Source: Ophioceras dolichostomum | Taxonomy: Eukaryota; Ascomycota; Sordariomycetes; Magnaporthales; Ophioceraceae | Direction of reading: 5' to 3' | NCBI GenBank assembly: GCA_003049485.1 | Contig: PYST01000013.1 | Span: 1 to 64,000 of the forward strand | Length of the DNA: 64,000 bases | Shown: one piece after another, positions 45,704 through 56,855 of the stretch | Layout: every line of letters begins with the position of its first letter | Numbering within the stretch: position 1 is the stretch's first letter | Position numbers and translations under genes: made by a program | The notes under the pieces: generated by a model | The model's database searches: none | What the model was told of the DNA's origin: nothing | Seen by the model: only the letters and a program-made list of their open reading frames with translations

Positions 45704-48700
45704 ATGGACGGCGGGCCTCCCTCAGCGCCGCTTGAGCGCTCCTTCTCGCAGCAGTCGGCAACCTCCAGCAAGAGCCAGCGCTCGTCGACCGTGCGCGGCT
45801 CGCGAAGGAAGCTCGTCTCGCAGGCCTCGAGCTCGGCCTCGTCCATCAACGCCTCCGACAAGTCGCTGACGTCCTTCCCCTCGTTCTCGCCCGGATCCCC
45901 GAACTCGACCGAGGCGGGCAGAGACTCCCTCCTGCTCCCGCCGGACGTCTTCGACGGCGCGGCTGCGACGCTCCTCTTTAAGAAGCCGGAGAAGCCCAGG
46001 AAGAAAAGCACGAGCCCGAAACCGTCGTCGTCGTCCACGGCCGGAGGAGGAACCGCGTCCTCGTCGATCGTCGAGAGCCTCACTGCGACGCCGGCGCTGT
46101 CGCCCCATTCGACGTTGCTGTCTCCCTTCTCGTCTGCGACAGCGGCAGCGGCAGCAGCTGGTGGCGCGGGATCAGGATTAGGATCTGCGGCGGCAGCGGC
46201 GGCTGCGCGAACCGCGCTTTTCGACGATGCGCCTGCACTCATCTCGAGCAAGATCCCCGGATCTCTGCACCTCGCGGACGACGAGCACGTGGAGCGGCTT
46301 ATCGCCCGCCACGGCGCCGTGCGGCTGGTGCGGCAGCTGGCCGAGGACCTGGCGCAGCGGGACGCGCAGATATCGGCGCTGCGCATAAGGGCGAGCGACC
46401 GCGAGCGCGCCCTGCGCAAGATCGCGCGAGAGTGCGGGCTGTCGGGCCTGGACCTCGAGACGAGGTTGCGTGCCGTCGAGCAGGAGCAGAGGCTGAATGG
46501 CGGCGGCGGCAGCGCAGCGCGACGGGTGTCGGACCTGATGAGCGATGCGATGGCCGAGTCCGTCTCTGCCACGGGGGCGTCGTACTATGGGTTCCCGTCG
46601 CCGATGGGGCTGGGAGGGGAAGGAGATGGGCAGGCGACCATCCGCGCGCCTAGTGGATCTATGCTGCCGCCGCCCTCATCGCTCACAGACCAGGATGGCG
46701 CTGGTGGTAACAATGGCAACAAGGGCACGCTGAAGTATATCAAGGACTATATATGGGGAGGCGGCGGGAGTAGGAAATCGAGTCGCGCCAGCAGCATCAA
46801 CGGCGATGTTGTTAGTGGCATTGGTGGCATTGGTGGCAGGCAACAGGAGCCGCAGACTGTAATACGCGCCCCGGCTCCTGGAGACCGCCGCCGAACGCTG
46901 CCGGACGATCTGTTTTCGCCGCTTGACACAGAGTCGCTGCGAAGCTCTAGTAGAGCATCAAGCATCAATAACGGGGCGTCGGGAGGAGGAGGAGGAGGGA
47001 GGAAAACCTCAGCTCCGTTCGCAACACTAGTGAGGATGGTGGCAGGCGGCGGGGCAGTGGCCTCCTCCAAGGACGGGGCAGATCCGAGGGGTAGGACCAA
47101 CAGCACGCCGCCCGTGAGTGGGGGAGGAGGAGGCGGAGGGTCGTTGAGGACGCCGTCGGTCTCGAGCCAGAGGACCAACGGGTCGGCTAGAGCGGTCTCG
47201 ACGCATGTCCCGGGGCCCAAGGCGCTCATGTCGATGCGGCGCGGGACCGGTGCCAACTCGGCAGCAGCAGCAACGGCCGTGGGGATACGGTCCAGACCAG
47301 AGGAGAGATGGGACACGATGGGGTCCAGTCCCGTTGGCGAGTCATCGGCCCGCGGTGCGGCGGAGAGCCTTGGCCCCGTAGAGATGGACAAGATCTTACC
47401 GCTGGAGGGGCAGCCGCCGACGCTGAATCAGACCTACCATCACTACCGGAACGGTTCCGAGGACCTCTTGACGGACAGGTTCGGGTTCATCTACGATCAA
47501 AGGCGGAAGAAGAGGCAGCGGGCGGGTTCGCAGCTAGTACAGCGGGTGCAACAGCAGCAACAGCAGGCCGGAGCAAGCGCCGGGATTGCGGAGATCATGC
47601 TCTCGAACGGGAAGAATGGCAAACCCAGCCTGGCACCTATCACCGTAGCCACAGATGCGGACATAGGTGGCTCGAGCAACGGGACTCCCGAGGACAGACC
47701 GGGCTCGCCATCGTCGATCGAGGAAGTGCGCGAAGCGGGGGCCAAGACCGGAAGCAGGTGGTACGACTACCTTAAGGTCGTGACGTTCCAGGCGGGGACT
47801 GAGCGCACCACGGAACTGCTATCAGATACGCCGGCCATGAGCGCCCCGGGGATAGAGGTCACGGAAGGCGGCGGTACGACCGTCGTTCCGGCAGCATCTG
47901 GAGGTGGCGGCGCAGGGGGCCTCACTGTGGATTCTCAGGAGCACCAGATGAAGTCACCCGTCATAGTTGCCGCAGCTGGCTTCGTCCCTGCCGCGAGCAT
48001 AGCGACATCGGCACTAGACACGCGTGATCCGACGGCTGTTGCTAGCGTCACAGGGGGTGGTGGTGGCTCTTCAGAGCAGCAACAGGCCTCTTCTGGTCCC
48101 ACCAGCAGCAGTACGACAACCTCCGTCGGCACGTTTGTCAAGGAAGACACCGAGCCAGTCAAGCAGCTCCTTGAGCAGCTCAACGGCCTGCATGACGCGC
48201 TGCAGAAGAAGCGCATGGACCGATGGAACGAGTTCCAACGCAAGGTGCGCGCCGAGCGGCGCAAGGACAACAGCAGCAGCAGCAGCAACAACAACAACAG
48301 CACAACAAACGGCGGGGCATCAAGCAGCAGCGGCATCGGCATCGGAGGAGACTCGACGGGGGCATCCTTGGACGCCCCACGACCCCTCCGCAGCATGCCC
48401 GAGGCCCGCCTCGCGGACGGCGAGCTGATCGGCGTCGCGGACTTGGGCAACAAGGGCAAGGTCGGACGCGCGAAGTGGAGCGAGTTCCGCAGCCTCGTGC
48501 TGGGCGGCATACCCGTCGTCCTGCGCGCCAAGGTCTGGGCCGAGTGCTCTGGGGCCATCGACCTGCGCATACCAGGCTACTACGACGACCTCGTGGCGGC
48601 GTCCTCGTCGTCGTCGTCGTCGGGCCACCAAGAGGACAACCCGGACGTGGTGAACCAGATCCGCGCCGACATCAACCGCACCCTGACGGACAACATCTTC

Positions 48701-49471
48701 TTCCGCAAGGGGCAAGGGGTGCAGAAGCTGCACGAGGTCCTCCTCGCGTACTCGCGCCGCAACCCTGACGTCGGCTACTGTCAGGGCATGAACCTGATCG
48801 CCGCGAACCTGCTGCTGATCACCCCGTCCGCCGAGGACGCCTTCTGGCTGCTGGCCGCGATCGTCGAGCGCATCCTGCCCGCGGGCTACTACGACCACTC
48901 GCTCCTGGCGTCGCGCGCGGACCAGCAGGTCCTGCGCCAGTACGTCGGCGAGATCCTTCCGAGGCTGTCTGCGCACTTCGACGCGCTGGCCATCGACCTC
49001 GAGACCATGACGTTCCAGTGGTTCCTCTCCGTGTTCACCGACTGCCTGTCGGCGGAGGCGCTGTTCCGCGTCTGGGACGCCGTGCTCTGCCTGGCGCCCG
49101 ACGGGTCTACCTTCCTGTTCCAGGTGGCACTCGCGCTGCTGAAGCTCAACGAGCCGCAGCTGCTGCAGTGCGGCGCGCCGGCGGCAGTGTACACGTACAT
49201 CAACCACCAGATGACGAACCACGCGATCAGCATCGACGGGCTGATACAGGCGAGCGAGGGCCTGAGGAGGCACGTGAGGAGGGAGGATGTTGCGGTTAGG
49301 AGGGAGCGCGCCGTGCGGGCTGAGAGGGAGGGGGCGAGGCAGAGGGAGGAGATGAGAAGGGTGCGGCAGGAGAAGCTGGAGAAGCTGAGGCAGGATAAGC
49401 AGAAGCAGCAGAAGCAGAATCAGTCCCAACAATCCCAGTCGACGTCTTCTGTGGTGGTGGCGACGAACACG

Positions 49472-49505
<34 letters not shown>

Positions 49506-49669
49506 GTCTGAAGGCGGCCGCCGCGGTGCCGGTTGTCGATGCCGTGAGCCCCACGGTTAGCGCGACGGCCAGCGCTGCGAGCAGCCAGCCTGTTTCGAGG
49601 AGCGGGACGCCTGCTCCTGTTCATCCTCTTCCTCTGCCGGACTCGGTGGATGGGTTGGGGGTTTGGTGA
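45704..49669 (+). CDS. TBC-domain Rab GTPase-activating protein
   Basis: A single 1321-residue frame. The first about 920 residues are mostly disordered (Ser, Gly, Ala and Gln runs) with one likely coiled coil near residues 185-270 (V-R-Q-L-A-E-D-L-A-Q-R-D). The TBC domain (about 920-1185) has G-I-P-V-V-L-R-A-K-V-W. The arginine-finger motif is I-R-A-D-I-N-R-T (about 985), the glutamine-finger motif Y-C-Q-G-M-N (about 1024), and W-F-L-S-V-F-T-D-C-L and R-V-W-D-A follow. Both catalytic fingers are present, so it should stimulate GTP hydrolysis by a Rab in membrane traffic. A charged coiled coil, a run of 11 Asn and an Ala/Ser tail finish it. The closest general type is Gyp2/Mdr1-like; the Rab partner is unknown. 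Confidence 0.88.
49472..49504 (+). repeat. (AAC)11 trinucleotide repeat coding poly-Asn
   Basis: Eleven consecutive AAC codons inside the TBC gene, a likely length-variable coding microsatellite. Confidence 0.9.
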
Positions 49670-51046
49670 AGAGGAAGAGGAAGTAAAAATACCTATCTAG
49701 CTAAAGGGGGTTGGTCTATAGAGAAAAAAAAAGGAAGGAGAGAGAGAGAGAGAGAGAGAGAGAGAAGCGGCAGACAAGTAGGACGAGGAGGAGAGGAGAG
49801 ATATTTGGATTGCATTTCGTTTTGCGAGAGCATGGCATGGCGGCGTGCTCCATTGGATTATTCCGTACCTTGCCTGGCTGGCTAGCTGGCTGGTACAGAC
49901 AGCATCACCTTAGCATTTCGCTCGCGCATACCGAGAGACTCAACACATTCTTTTCTTTTCTTCTTTTTCTTTCTTTTATTGGAGTTTTCCTGTTGTCTTT
50001 CCCTTTGTCGAAAATCATCATCTATATAGATTGGGAAGCCAATGATACCCTTCAACCGACAACCCCTCGTCGAGCCGATTTGTTTCCCACACCATTGCGA
50101 CGGGGAGTCTTTCCTTCTTTGTGTTACTCTCTCGTCTCTTTTGACGATTCCACGCCACCGGGCAGTTTAGTCTTCTTAGTCTGTCTGTCTTTTGTGTCTT
50201 TGGCTTTTGTTTTTCTTGCTTCTGTCGTCTCTTGTAGTCCGTTGTCTCCTGCTTTATATAGTTAAGGCACTCTAGCGAAGTTCTTTTTTGCATAGACGGT
50301 GTATCGAGCTAGGCAGTTAAATTATCATATTCCCAGTGGTCTTTGGCATCGTACATAACTCTCCTTCTCCAAATGTGCGCGTGCCACAGCTAGGTCTTGT
50401 TCCATGATCCCGAGTCCCATTCAGGGGTTATGTTGCCGAAGGCTGAGGTGCTTTTGCTCAGTAACGAGCAACTCGAAACTTTTTGCTATTAGGAAGTCAT
50501 GTCGAATTTCTCTAGCTACCAATCAGCCCCTTTACTCTCAAGCTTAGACTTGAGGTTTCGGCACGTCTCCGTCTGTCTATCTATGCCGTGTCTGTCTTGT
50601 TATGACGCTATGCCCTCGGAAGCCCTCGCTCTCCCTCTGCTCTGATCTCTTCCACCTTCAAGTTTCGCCGCGGCTCGACACGGCTTCCTTTGCCCTGTGT
50701 CCCTGCAGGTGAACAACATAGAGACTAGAGGTACTTCGGCCGTGGGCTGCCATAGCTACCTAAGGTAGTCAGGTGAATAGATTGAAGGAGCCGGCTGGCT
50801 GGCTGCCTTATACTACTCTCGCCCTCAAACCCAGTCGGCTAGAGAGCGAGACGGCCTCGCCTCGATCGGCCGACCATGAGCTGATCCCAAGACACTCTGG
50901 GCAGGCGAAGCAGACCTCGAGGTGAGGACGGGCATTCCCATGAACCTGCATGACAGAGAATCTTGCTTTCGATTATAATCTGATTCGTCTGCCTTTACTC
51001 TCTGTAGGTATCTCCGTCTCTTCTCTTCGCTCCCCTTCTCTTCTCT
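49670..51046. other. Convergent intergenic region between TBC and SEC6 genes
   Basis: About 1.4 kb. It includes a GA dinucleotide repeat at 49739-49765 just past the TBC stop codon and T-rich sequence after it. No supported gene. Confidence 0.55.
49739..49765. repeat. (GA)n microsatellite
   Basis: About 13 uninterrupted AG/GA units, in the presumed 3' UTR of the TBC gene. Confidence 0.9.
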
Positions 51047-53326
51047 TTACTTAACCCTACTCATAATCGTCTCAGGCCCCCTCTCAACATACAGCTGCGC
51101 AGCACGAGACTTGACCGCATTAAGCATCGATCTCTCAAAGTCCTCTCGGGACCTCAGCACCGCCTCGACCCATCCGATGTTGAGGTCCCAGTACGCCGTC
51201 TTGAACTGCTCGAACACGACGGGGACGTTCTCCTTGGGCGTGGTGAGCAGGTCCAGGAAGGGCGCCGTGACCTTCCACCTCTCCCGCAGCTGCATCCCCA
51301 CGTCTGAGTCCCCGGCGGCGGCGATGTTGGCGATACTGTCGAGCGCCACCTGGACGTCGTTGAAGATCTTGTCCTGGAACCCGTCGGCCCGCCGGAACTT
51401 GACCCCCTTGTTGCGCACGCTGCCCAGGTACCGGGCCAGCAGCTCGTCCGAGAACAGCTCGACGAGGATGTCGACGAGGGAGTGGTGCAGCACCTGGCGG
51501 TAGTCGGCGACGTACTCCTCGAACGTCACCATCATCTGCCGCATCGCCGTCGCGGCGTACCAGCGCGGGGTGAAGAAGTCCGGGAGCACGAGCTTGAAGT
51601 CGACGGCGAAGACGAGGTGGACGAACTTGGTCACGCACCACGTGCTGAAGTCGACGTAGCCGTCGCGGAGGGCCTCAACCTCGGCGTCGCCGCGCTCCAT
51701 GTACTGCTGCGACACGAGCGGCTCGAACTTGGCGCGGAAGCTGCTCAGGTAGCCCGGCCGGGAGGAGGAGCCGCCCTCCTCGTCGCCGTCGTCGATGCTG
51801 GCGATCTGGTCGTTGGCCATGGCGACCAGCCAGTCCTGCAGCGCCTGGAAGCCCTCGAGCTCGGGCACCTTGCCGGCCTCGTACAGCGCGGCCTCCTCCT
51901 CTAGCATCTTCTGGAGGTTCTGCTGCCGCGCCCGCAGGCGGAGGAACATGGCGTCCACGACGCCCTCGGCCACGTCGGCGCGCTTCGAGTTCGCGGCCGC
52001 GTCGAGCTGCTCGCGCAGCATGCGCCACAGGTCGACCGTGTTCTTGGTGCGGAAGAACCCGTACTCGTCCGACTCGAGGTTCGAGCCCTCGGCGCCGTTG
52101 CGGCCGGCGAAGTCCCGCTTCTCCTGCGCGAAGATGCGCTCTATCCACTCGTCCAGGAACTTGATGATGAGCTGCCTGAAGTCGCGCACCAGCTCCGCCT
52201 CGCGGCTGTCGATCACGTGCGGCGTCAGCTCGTCCTGCTTCAGGCCCAGCTTTGCCATCTTCTTGTAGTACTTCTCGGGCCACCCGACGATCTCGAGCTT
52301 GTTCGCCGAGCTGCTCTCCGGGTCGTCGATCATGCCCACCAGGAAGTCGTGCATCAGCTCGTGGTATATCCGGCCGTAGGTCCGGAAGATGCGCCACTTC
52401 TTGGGCATCAGGGGCACCATGCCCAGCCGGACGGCGTTGAGGTCGTTGAAGAACCACTTGAGCGACTTCTCCAACAGGGCGGGGTCCTCCAGGAAGTCCT
52501 GCCGCGAGGTCTTGAACTGCACCTCGGCCACGGCCTTGATGGCCAGGAGAAACTTGTCCTTGTAGCCCCGCACCGTCTTGGCGCCGTCCGTGATGCTCTG
52601 GAACCGCGTCGCGATCTCCTTGTGGTCCTTCAGCGCGTCCTGCAGCGCGAGCACGCGCTGGTCGCTCTTCTCCTCGGCCTCGATGACGAGGGCGAAGCGC
52701 ACGACCAGCCCGTTGTTCTCGGACGTGATGAAGTTGACGAGGTTGGTGGCCACGATGCCCACATGCTCGTCGAACCATTCGATGGCGCCGTCGAGCCGCT
52801 CGAAGTAGTCCTCCAGGGTGGACTGCAGGCTGGGCTCCTCGGCGCGGCGGATCTGCTCCATGGCGTCGTCGCGTATGTTGCGCAGCTGCGTCAGCTCGTA
52901 GTGTATTGGCAGCAGATTCGGCATGTTCTGCTGATCGGCCTCGTCCTCGCGCAGCATGCCCTCGATGGCGTTGAGCCGGTCGTTGAAGGTCTCGAGGTTG
53001 CGGCGCATGGCCTCGACGGCGCCGAAGTTGCGGTGCGCCTGCGACACGAGGTTGATGGTCGCGAAGTCCTTGATCATGTTCTGGCTCTCGGAGCAGAGCT
53101 TGTCGATCTTGGCCATCTCGTCCTTGATCTGCTGCACCGTCTTCTGGCCCTCGGACAGCCCGTTCATGCCGCCCTGCGTGGTCTCCAGCTGCTCGCGCAG
53201 GCCGGCCCGGAGCTGCGAGTCCACCGCGGCCTTCTTGCGTGTGAACTCCTGCTTCAGCCCCGCGATCTTGTCGAGGTCGTCCGGGTGCCGGAGCAGCTCC
53301 GAGAGCTTTACTTGTGGTGAGTCCAT
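51047..53326 (-). CDS. sec6: Exocyst complex subunit Sec6
   Basis: A single intronless frame of 759 residues, the usual Sec6/EXOC3 length. The N-terminal third is coiled coil (K-T-V-Q-Q-I-K-D-E-M-A-K-I-D). Helical bundles of the Sec6 domain follow, including W-F-F-N-D-L-N-A-V, W-R-I-F-R-T-Y-G-R-I-Y-H-E-L and L-P-D-F-F-T-P-R-W-Y. Sec6 is part of the octameric exocyst that tethers secretory vesicles at the plasma membrane, here presumably at the hyphal tip. The start M-D-S-P-Q-V-K-L is the first in-frame ATG. No odd features. Confidence 0.94.
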   Translation of the reverse strand: MDSPQVKLSELLRHPDDLDKIAGLKQEFTRKKAAVDSQLRAGLREQLETTQGGMNGLSEGQKTVQQIKDEMAKIDKLCSESQNMIKDFATINLVSQAHRNFGAVEAMRRNLETFNDRLNAIEGMLREDEADQQNMPNLLPIHYELTQLRNIRDDAMEQIRRAEEPSLQSTLEDYFERLDGAIEWFDEHVGIVATNLVNFITSENNGLVVRFALVIEAEEKSDQRVLALQDALKDHKEIATRFQSITDGAKTVRGYKDKFLLAIKAVAEVQFKTSRQDFLEDPALLEKSLKWFFNDLNAVRLGMVPLMPKKWRIFRTYGRIYHELMHDFLVGMIDDPESSSANKLEIVGWPEKYYKKMAKLGLKQDELTPHVIDSREAELVRDFRQLIIKFLDEWIERIFAQEKRDFAGRNGAEGSNLESDEYGFFRTKNTVDLWRMLREQLDAAANSKRADVAEGVVDAMFLRLRARQQNLQKMLEEEAALYEAGKVPELEGFQALQDWLVAMANDQIASIDDGDEEGGSSSRPGYLSSFRAKFEPLVSQQYMERGDAEVEALRDGYVDFSTWCVTKFVHLVFAVDFKLVLPDFFTPRWYAATAMRQMMVTFEEYVADYRQVLHHSLVDILVELFSDELLARYLGSVRNKGVKFRRADGFQDKIFNDVQVALDSIANIAAAGDSDVGMQLRERWKVTAPFLDLLTTPKENVPVVFEQFKTAYWDLNIGWVEAVLRSREDFERSMLNAVKSRAAQLYVERGPETIMSRVK

Positions 53327-54118
53327 CGTTTGTTTGTTCGGACTGTTGCCTTTCCTCTACCTATTCTTGACTTGCTATTTCTCGGAGTTTCTCGTCTCGG
53401 AGGGCGCTCCTTCGTTCGAGGGGTTCGAAGGGCGTAGTGGTTAGGTTCCGCCGTCGAAGTCCCAGGTCGAATGGCCGAAGGTCCTCGCCTCACGACACGT
53501 TCGAGGTGGTTGTCGTCGTTGTCATCCAACAGACCGGGCCCGTCAAGGCCAGCTCGCCACGGAATGTTTCGATTGTAGACAGTCGGAAAGGTAGGCAGTG
53601 CTTCGGGTCATGACATTTCGCAATCTCACGAGCACTGGTTGAATGTCGTCGTTCGCGGCTCTTCTCGACAACAGACCGTTTCACCTTGCTCGAGGTATGC
53701 CAAGCATTGGGTTACCGACCAGCAAGGGGGTCATCACGCAAGACGGCCCGTGCGTCAGAGGGCGTCCAGCCAATCGCAGCCATCGACTCCCACCAGCGTC
53801 AAGATATATAGAGGTCTTCAAAGCTCTGGTCAAATTGGGTGTTCTCAGAATATTGTACCAGTTTCTAGATAATAGTTCGGATACCGTGGAGTCAGGGTGC
53901 CGAGCTAGACAATGGGTTATCAGGCAGCACCTGAATGGCCCGATTCGGCCTCATCATTCTGAACCGGGCCTCTAGAGCTGTGGAAGAGTGCTGCTGGTGC
54001 CACACTTTAAGGTGCACCGCGAGAGTCTTCATATATTGACTTATAGTGTATCACAGATCTATAGCCGAATGGACATTTCCCACAGACATAGAACTTCCCC
54101 ATATCGACCGATCTACCA
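53327..54118. other. Sec6 promoter and 3' flank of glutathione reductase
   Basis: About 0.8 kb with no supported gene. A short tRNA-like motif near 53420-53455 was examined and rejected. Confidence 0.55.
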
Positions 54119-55747
54119 TCATTTCAACGTGACAAGCTCCTCGGCACTGGTAGGGTGGATAGCAACGCAGCTGTCAAAGTCCTTCTTCGTCGCGCCCATC
54201 TTAACCGCAACGCCGAAGCCCTGCAGCATCTCGCCGCTCCCGAGACCGAGAATGTGCAGTCCCACGACCTTTTCCTCGGGGCCCGCGCAGATGAGCTTGT
54301 AGGCCGTAGGGCCCTTCTGCTCGGGGTCCATCATGGCGTAGTACATGGCCGTGAAGTTCGTCTTGTAGATCTTCAGGTTCTCCTTCCCGTACTTCTCGAT
54401 TGCCTGGGGCTCCGTCAGGCCGATCGAGCCGACCTCCGGGTGCGCGAACACCACGGACGGGATGTTCTCGTAGGATAGCGACAGGGACTTGAACTCCTCC
54501 CCACCGAAGAGACGGTGCGAGAGCCGCCTGCCTGCGGCGATGGCGACGGGCGTCAGCTCGACCTGGCCGGTGACGTCGCCGAGCGCGAAGATGTTGTCGA
54601 CGGAGCTGTTCTGGAAGTCGTCCACGACGATGTAGCCCTCGTCGTTCAGCTTGACGCCGGCCTCCTCCAAACCAATATCCTTGGTGGCTGGGGTGCGGCC
54701 GATGGCCCAGATCAGGTGGTCGACACCCTCGAGCACGCCTTCGCCCGAAGTGTCCTTGTAGTGCAGACTCAGCTTGCCAGTGGAAAGGTCCTTCTCGACC
54801 TTGGACTGCGATGACCGCCTGTGGATGTGCACGCCCAGCCGCTCGTACTCCTTGGTGACAGCCTCCTGGATCATGGGGTCGAAGTGGCGCAGGAAGGTGT
54901 CGTAGCGGATGAAGAGGTGCGTCTCGACGCCCAGGGCGTTGAACATGCCCGCGAACTCGACCGCGATGTAGCCCGCGCCGACGAGGGCCACTTTCGAGGG
55001 GAGCTTGTCGATGTCGAAGAAGCCGTCGCTGTTGATGCCCAGCTCCGAGCCGGGGATGTTCGCTGGGGGAGGCGTCGGGTGACCGCCAGTGGCGACGAGG
55101 ATCTTCTTCGCCTTCACCAACGCCTTGGAGCCGTCGTCGAGCACCACCTCGACCTCGTTACGGTTCAGCAGCTTGGCCCAGCCGTGGAGGTACTCGACCT
55201 TGTCGTTGGCCAGGTTGCGGTCGTAGATGCCGTTCAGCCTCTTGATGTAGGCGTCACGCTTGCTCTTGAAAGTGGGCCAGTCGAAGGGCGCCGTCTCCTG
55301 CACTGAGAAGCCGTAGCTCTTGGCCTGGTGGATTGTCTCGGCTATAGACGCAGCATTGAAGGTCACCTTCTTGGGAACGCATCTTTGGACGGGCGAGTGA
55401 GACGCTATGTTAGTATATGTGAATGCAACCAGGAAACTCGTACGGGCGGATGCAGGAGTCTAGAGTGCTCACCCAACGTTCACGCAGGTTCCCCCTATCC
55501 TATTCCCCTCGATAATCATAGCCTTGACGCCGAACTTTGAGCTCGCCATGCGAGCCGAAGCTAGCCCTCCGCTACCGCCACCGATGACTAGGTAGTCGGT
55601 CTCCTTGGTGATTGGCGCCATCCTGGGAAAGCTGGAGGAGAAATGTCTTGAGATGCTTCCTAGTCTTGCAGAAGCCGTTCTGGTCGATGTGAAAGCAGTG
55701 GTACTACCAGTAGCAGAGACTTGTCTGAAAGCTGAGAAAGCTTGCAT
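54119..55747 (-). CDS. glr1: Glutathione reductase
   Basis: Two exons, 55747-55473 and 55382-54119, giving 512 residues. The single intron splits the redox motif G-G-T-C-V-N-V-G / C-V-P-K-K, whose two Cys form the active-site disulphide. Other marks are the FAD motif V-I-G-G-G-S-G-G, NADPH motif G-A-G-Y-I-A-V-E-F-A-G with the NADPH-specific Arg pair in F-I-R-Y-D-T-F-L-R, and the C-terminal H-P-T-S-A-E-E. The enzyme reduces oxidised glutathione with NADPH. Residues 1-42 are Arg/Ser/Thr-rich and end R-H-F-S-S-S-F-P-R, a likely mitochondrial presequence. Met43 (55621) gives the usual cytosolic start, so dual targeting from two ATGs is likely. Confidence 0.96.
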
Positions 55748-56855
55748 GAGTAATGCTTGAAGAGGGGCGGCTGGCACGGATACAGAGGGGTTGAGCGCCC
55801 TTTTTATCAACGGTATAGTATGCCTTGTTCTCCCAGCTAGGAGAACGGTAAGCCTCAATGTTCTTTGACGTCAGTCTGCCTTGTGTAGCTATTTGGAATT
55901 AGCGTAAAAGATAGCTAGAGTTGCACGAAACCGAGGCCCGTCAAGCTATACACGGCCGAGCTGATGGAAAAGGGTCCTAAACGTTGGGGGATTATTCATC
56001 AACAGCAGGCCTAGCGTCTGGGTCGGGGGAATCAGATGGCAGAAGAAGAGCCTAGAATGCCGTGCGACACGCAAATGCACCGTGTGTCAGCGGCAGGAAA
56101 CGGGAAATGCAAGATTTCAGTCGAATGTTTCCAATTCAGGAGTGAGGGGGGCAGCTTGAGTCTTCAGTTGAGTTCAGTGCAGTTGGCCGGGCATGTGTGA
56201 TTTCAAATCGGGGTATGTTCTTGAGGTGGGGCATCTGCATCTGCTCTGCTTCCCCACGTTCAGAGCCATCCCGAGCACCGAGGCAGCCCGGAGCTACTCC
56301 GTGAGGGCACAGTTGACAACTTGAGAAAGCACTACGGCCCCGCCGAAAATTGTAGAAAGCGACATCTCGGCCGGCCGATGATTCCAAATGGCACCTTTTA
56401 TAAGGAAATTTGACAGGCTGAGCGCCGAAAACATCCCACGAACCGGCCGCCCCGTGCAATAGATTCCGCTCCGATGCACGGCTGCCAAGATGGGACCCAA
56501 GAGAGGAGAGAACAGGGGTCCAGAAATCCGCAGCTGTCACAGAACCCTTCGAGAAGCCGACCCATACCACTACAATAACGTCTCTCCTTCACGTCATTAC
56601 ATACCTAGGTATTTACATAAGTGCGCCAGTAAGGGGTAATCGTGATGATCGCAACATATTGAGCTACCCAGTACCTTGCTAGCAGTGAGTGTGCGCGGCC
56701 GTAGTCTCGGATGCAGCCTTCAGGACGCGACTTAAAGAGGGATGAGCACATCAAGTTTCAGCACAGCTCCCACAAACAACGCCAAGACATCACTGCAGCT
56801 ACCAAGAAGCTACTAGCCACAAGAGCATCGACGCAGGCCCCATGCATAGGCTGCC
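55748..56855. other. Divergent promoter region between glutathione reductase and the resolvase gene
   Basis: About 1.1 kb with no supported gene. Minus-strand frames near 56136-56592 overlap one another, lack homology and are not called. Confidence 0.55.

Noticed and set aside
45550..46572. 340-codon minus-strand frame opposite the TBC gene
   Set aside because: It is Ser/Ala/Arg-rich antisense of a low-complexity coding region; the plus-strand frame has the real TBC domain.
53405..53475. tRNA-like motif (TAGTGGTTAG followed by a TTCCGCC stretch and GGTCGAATGG)
   Set aside because: The D-loop-like string is convincing alone, but I could not pair an acceptor stem or a five-base T stem around it, so no cloverleaf forms.
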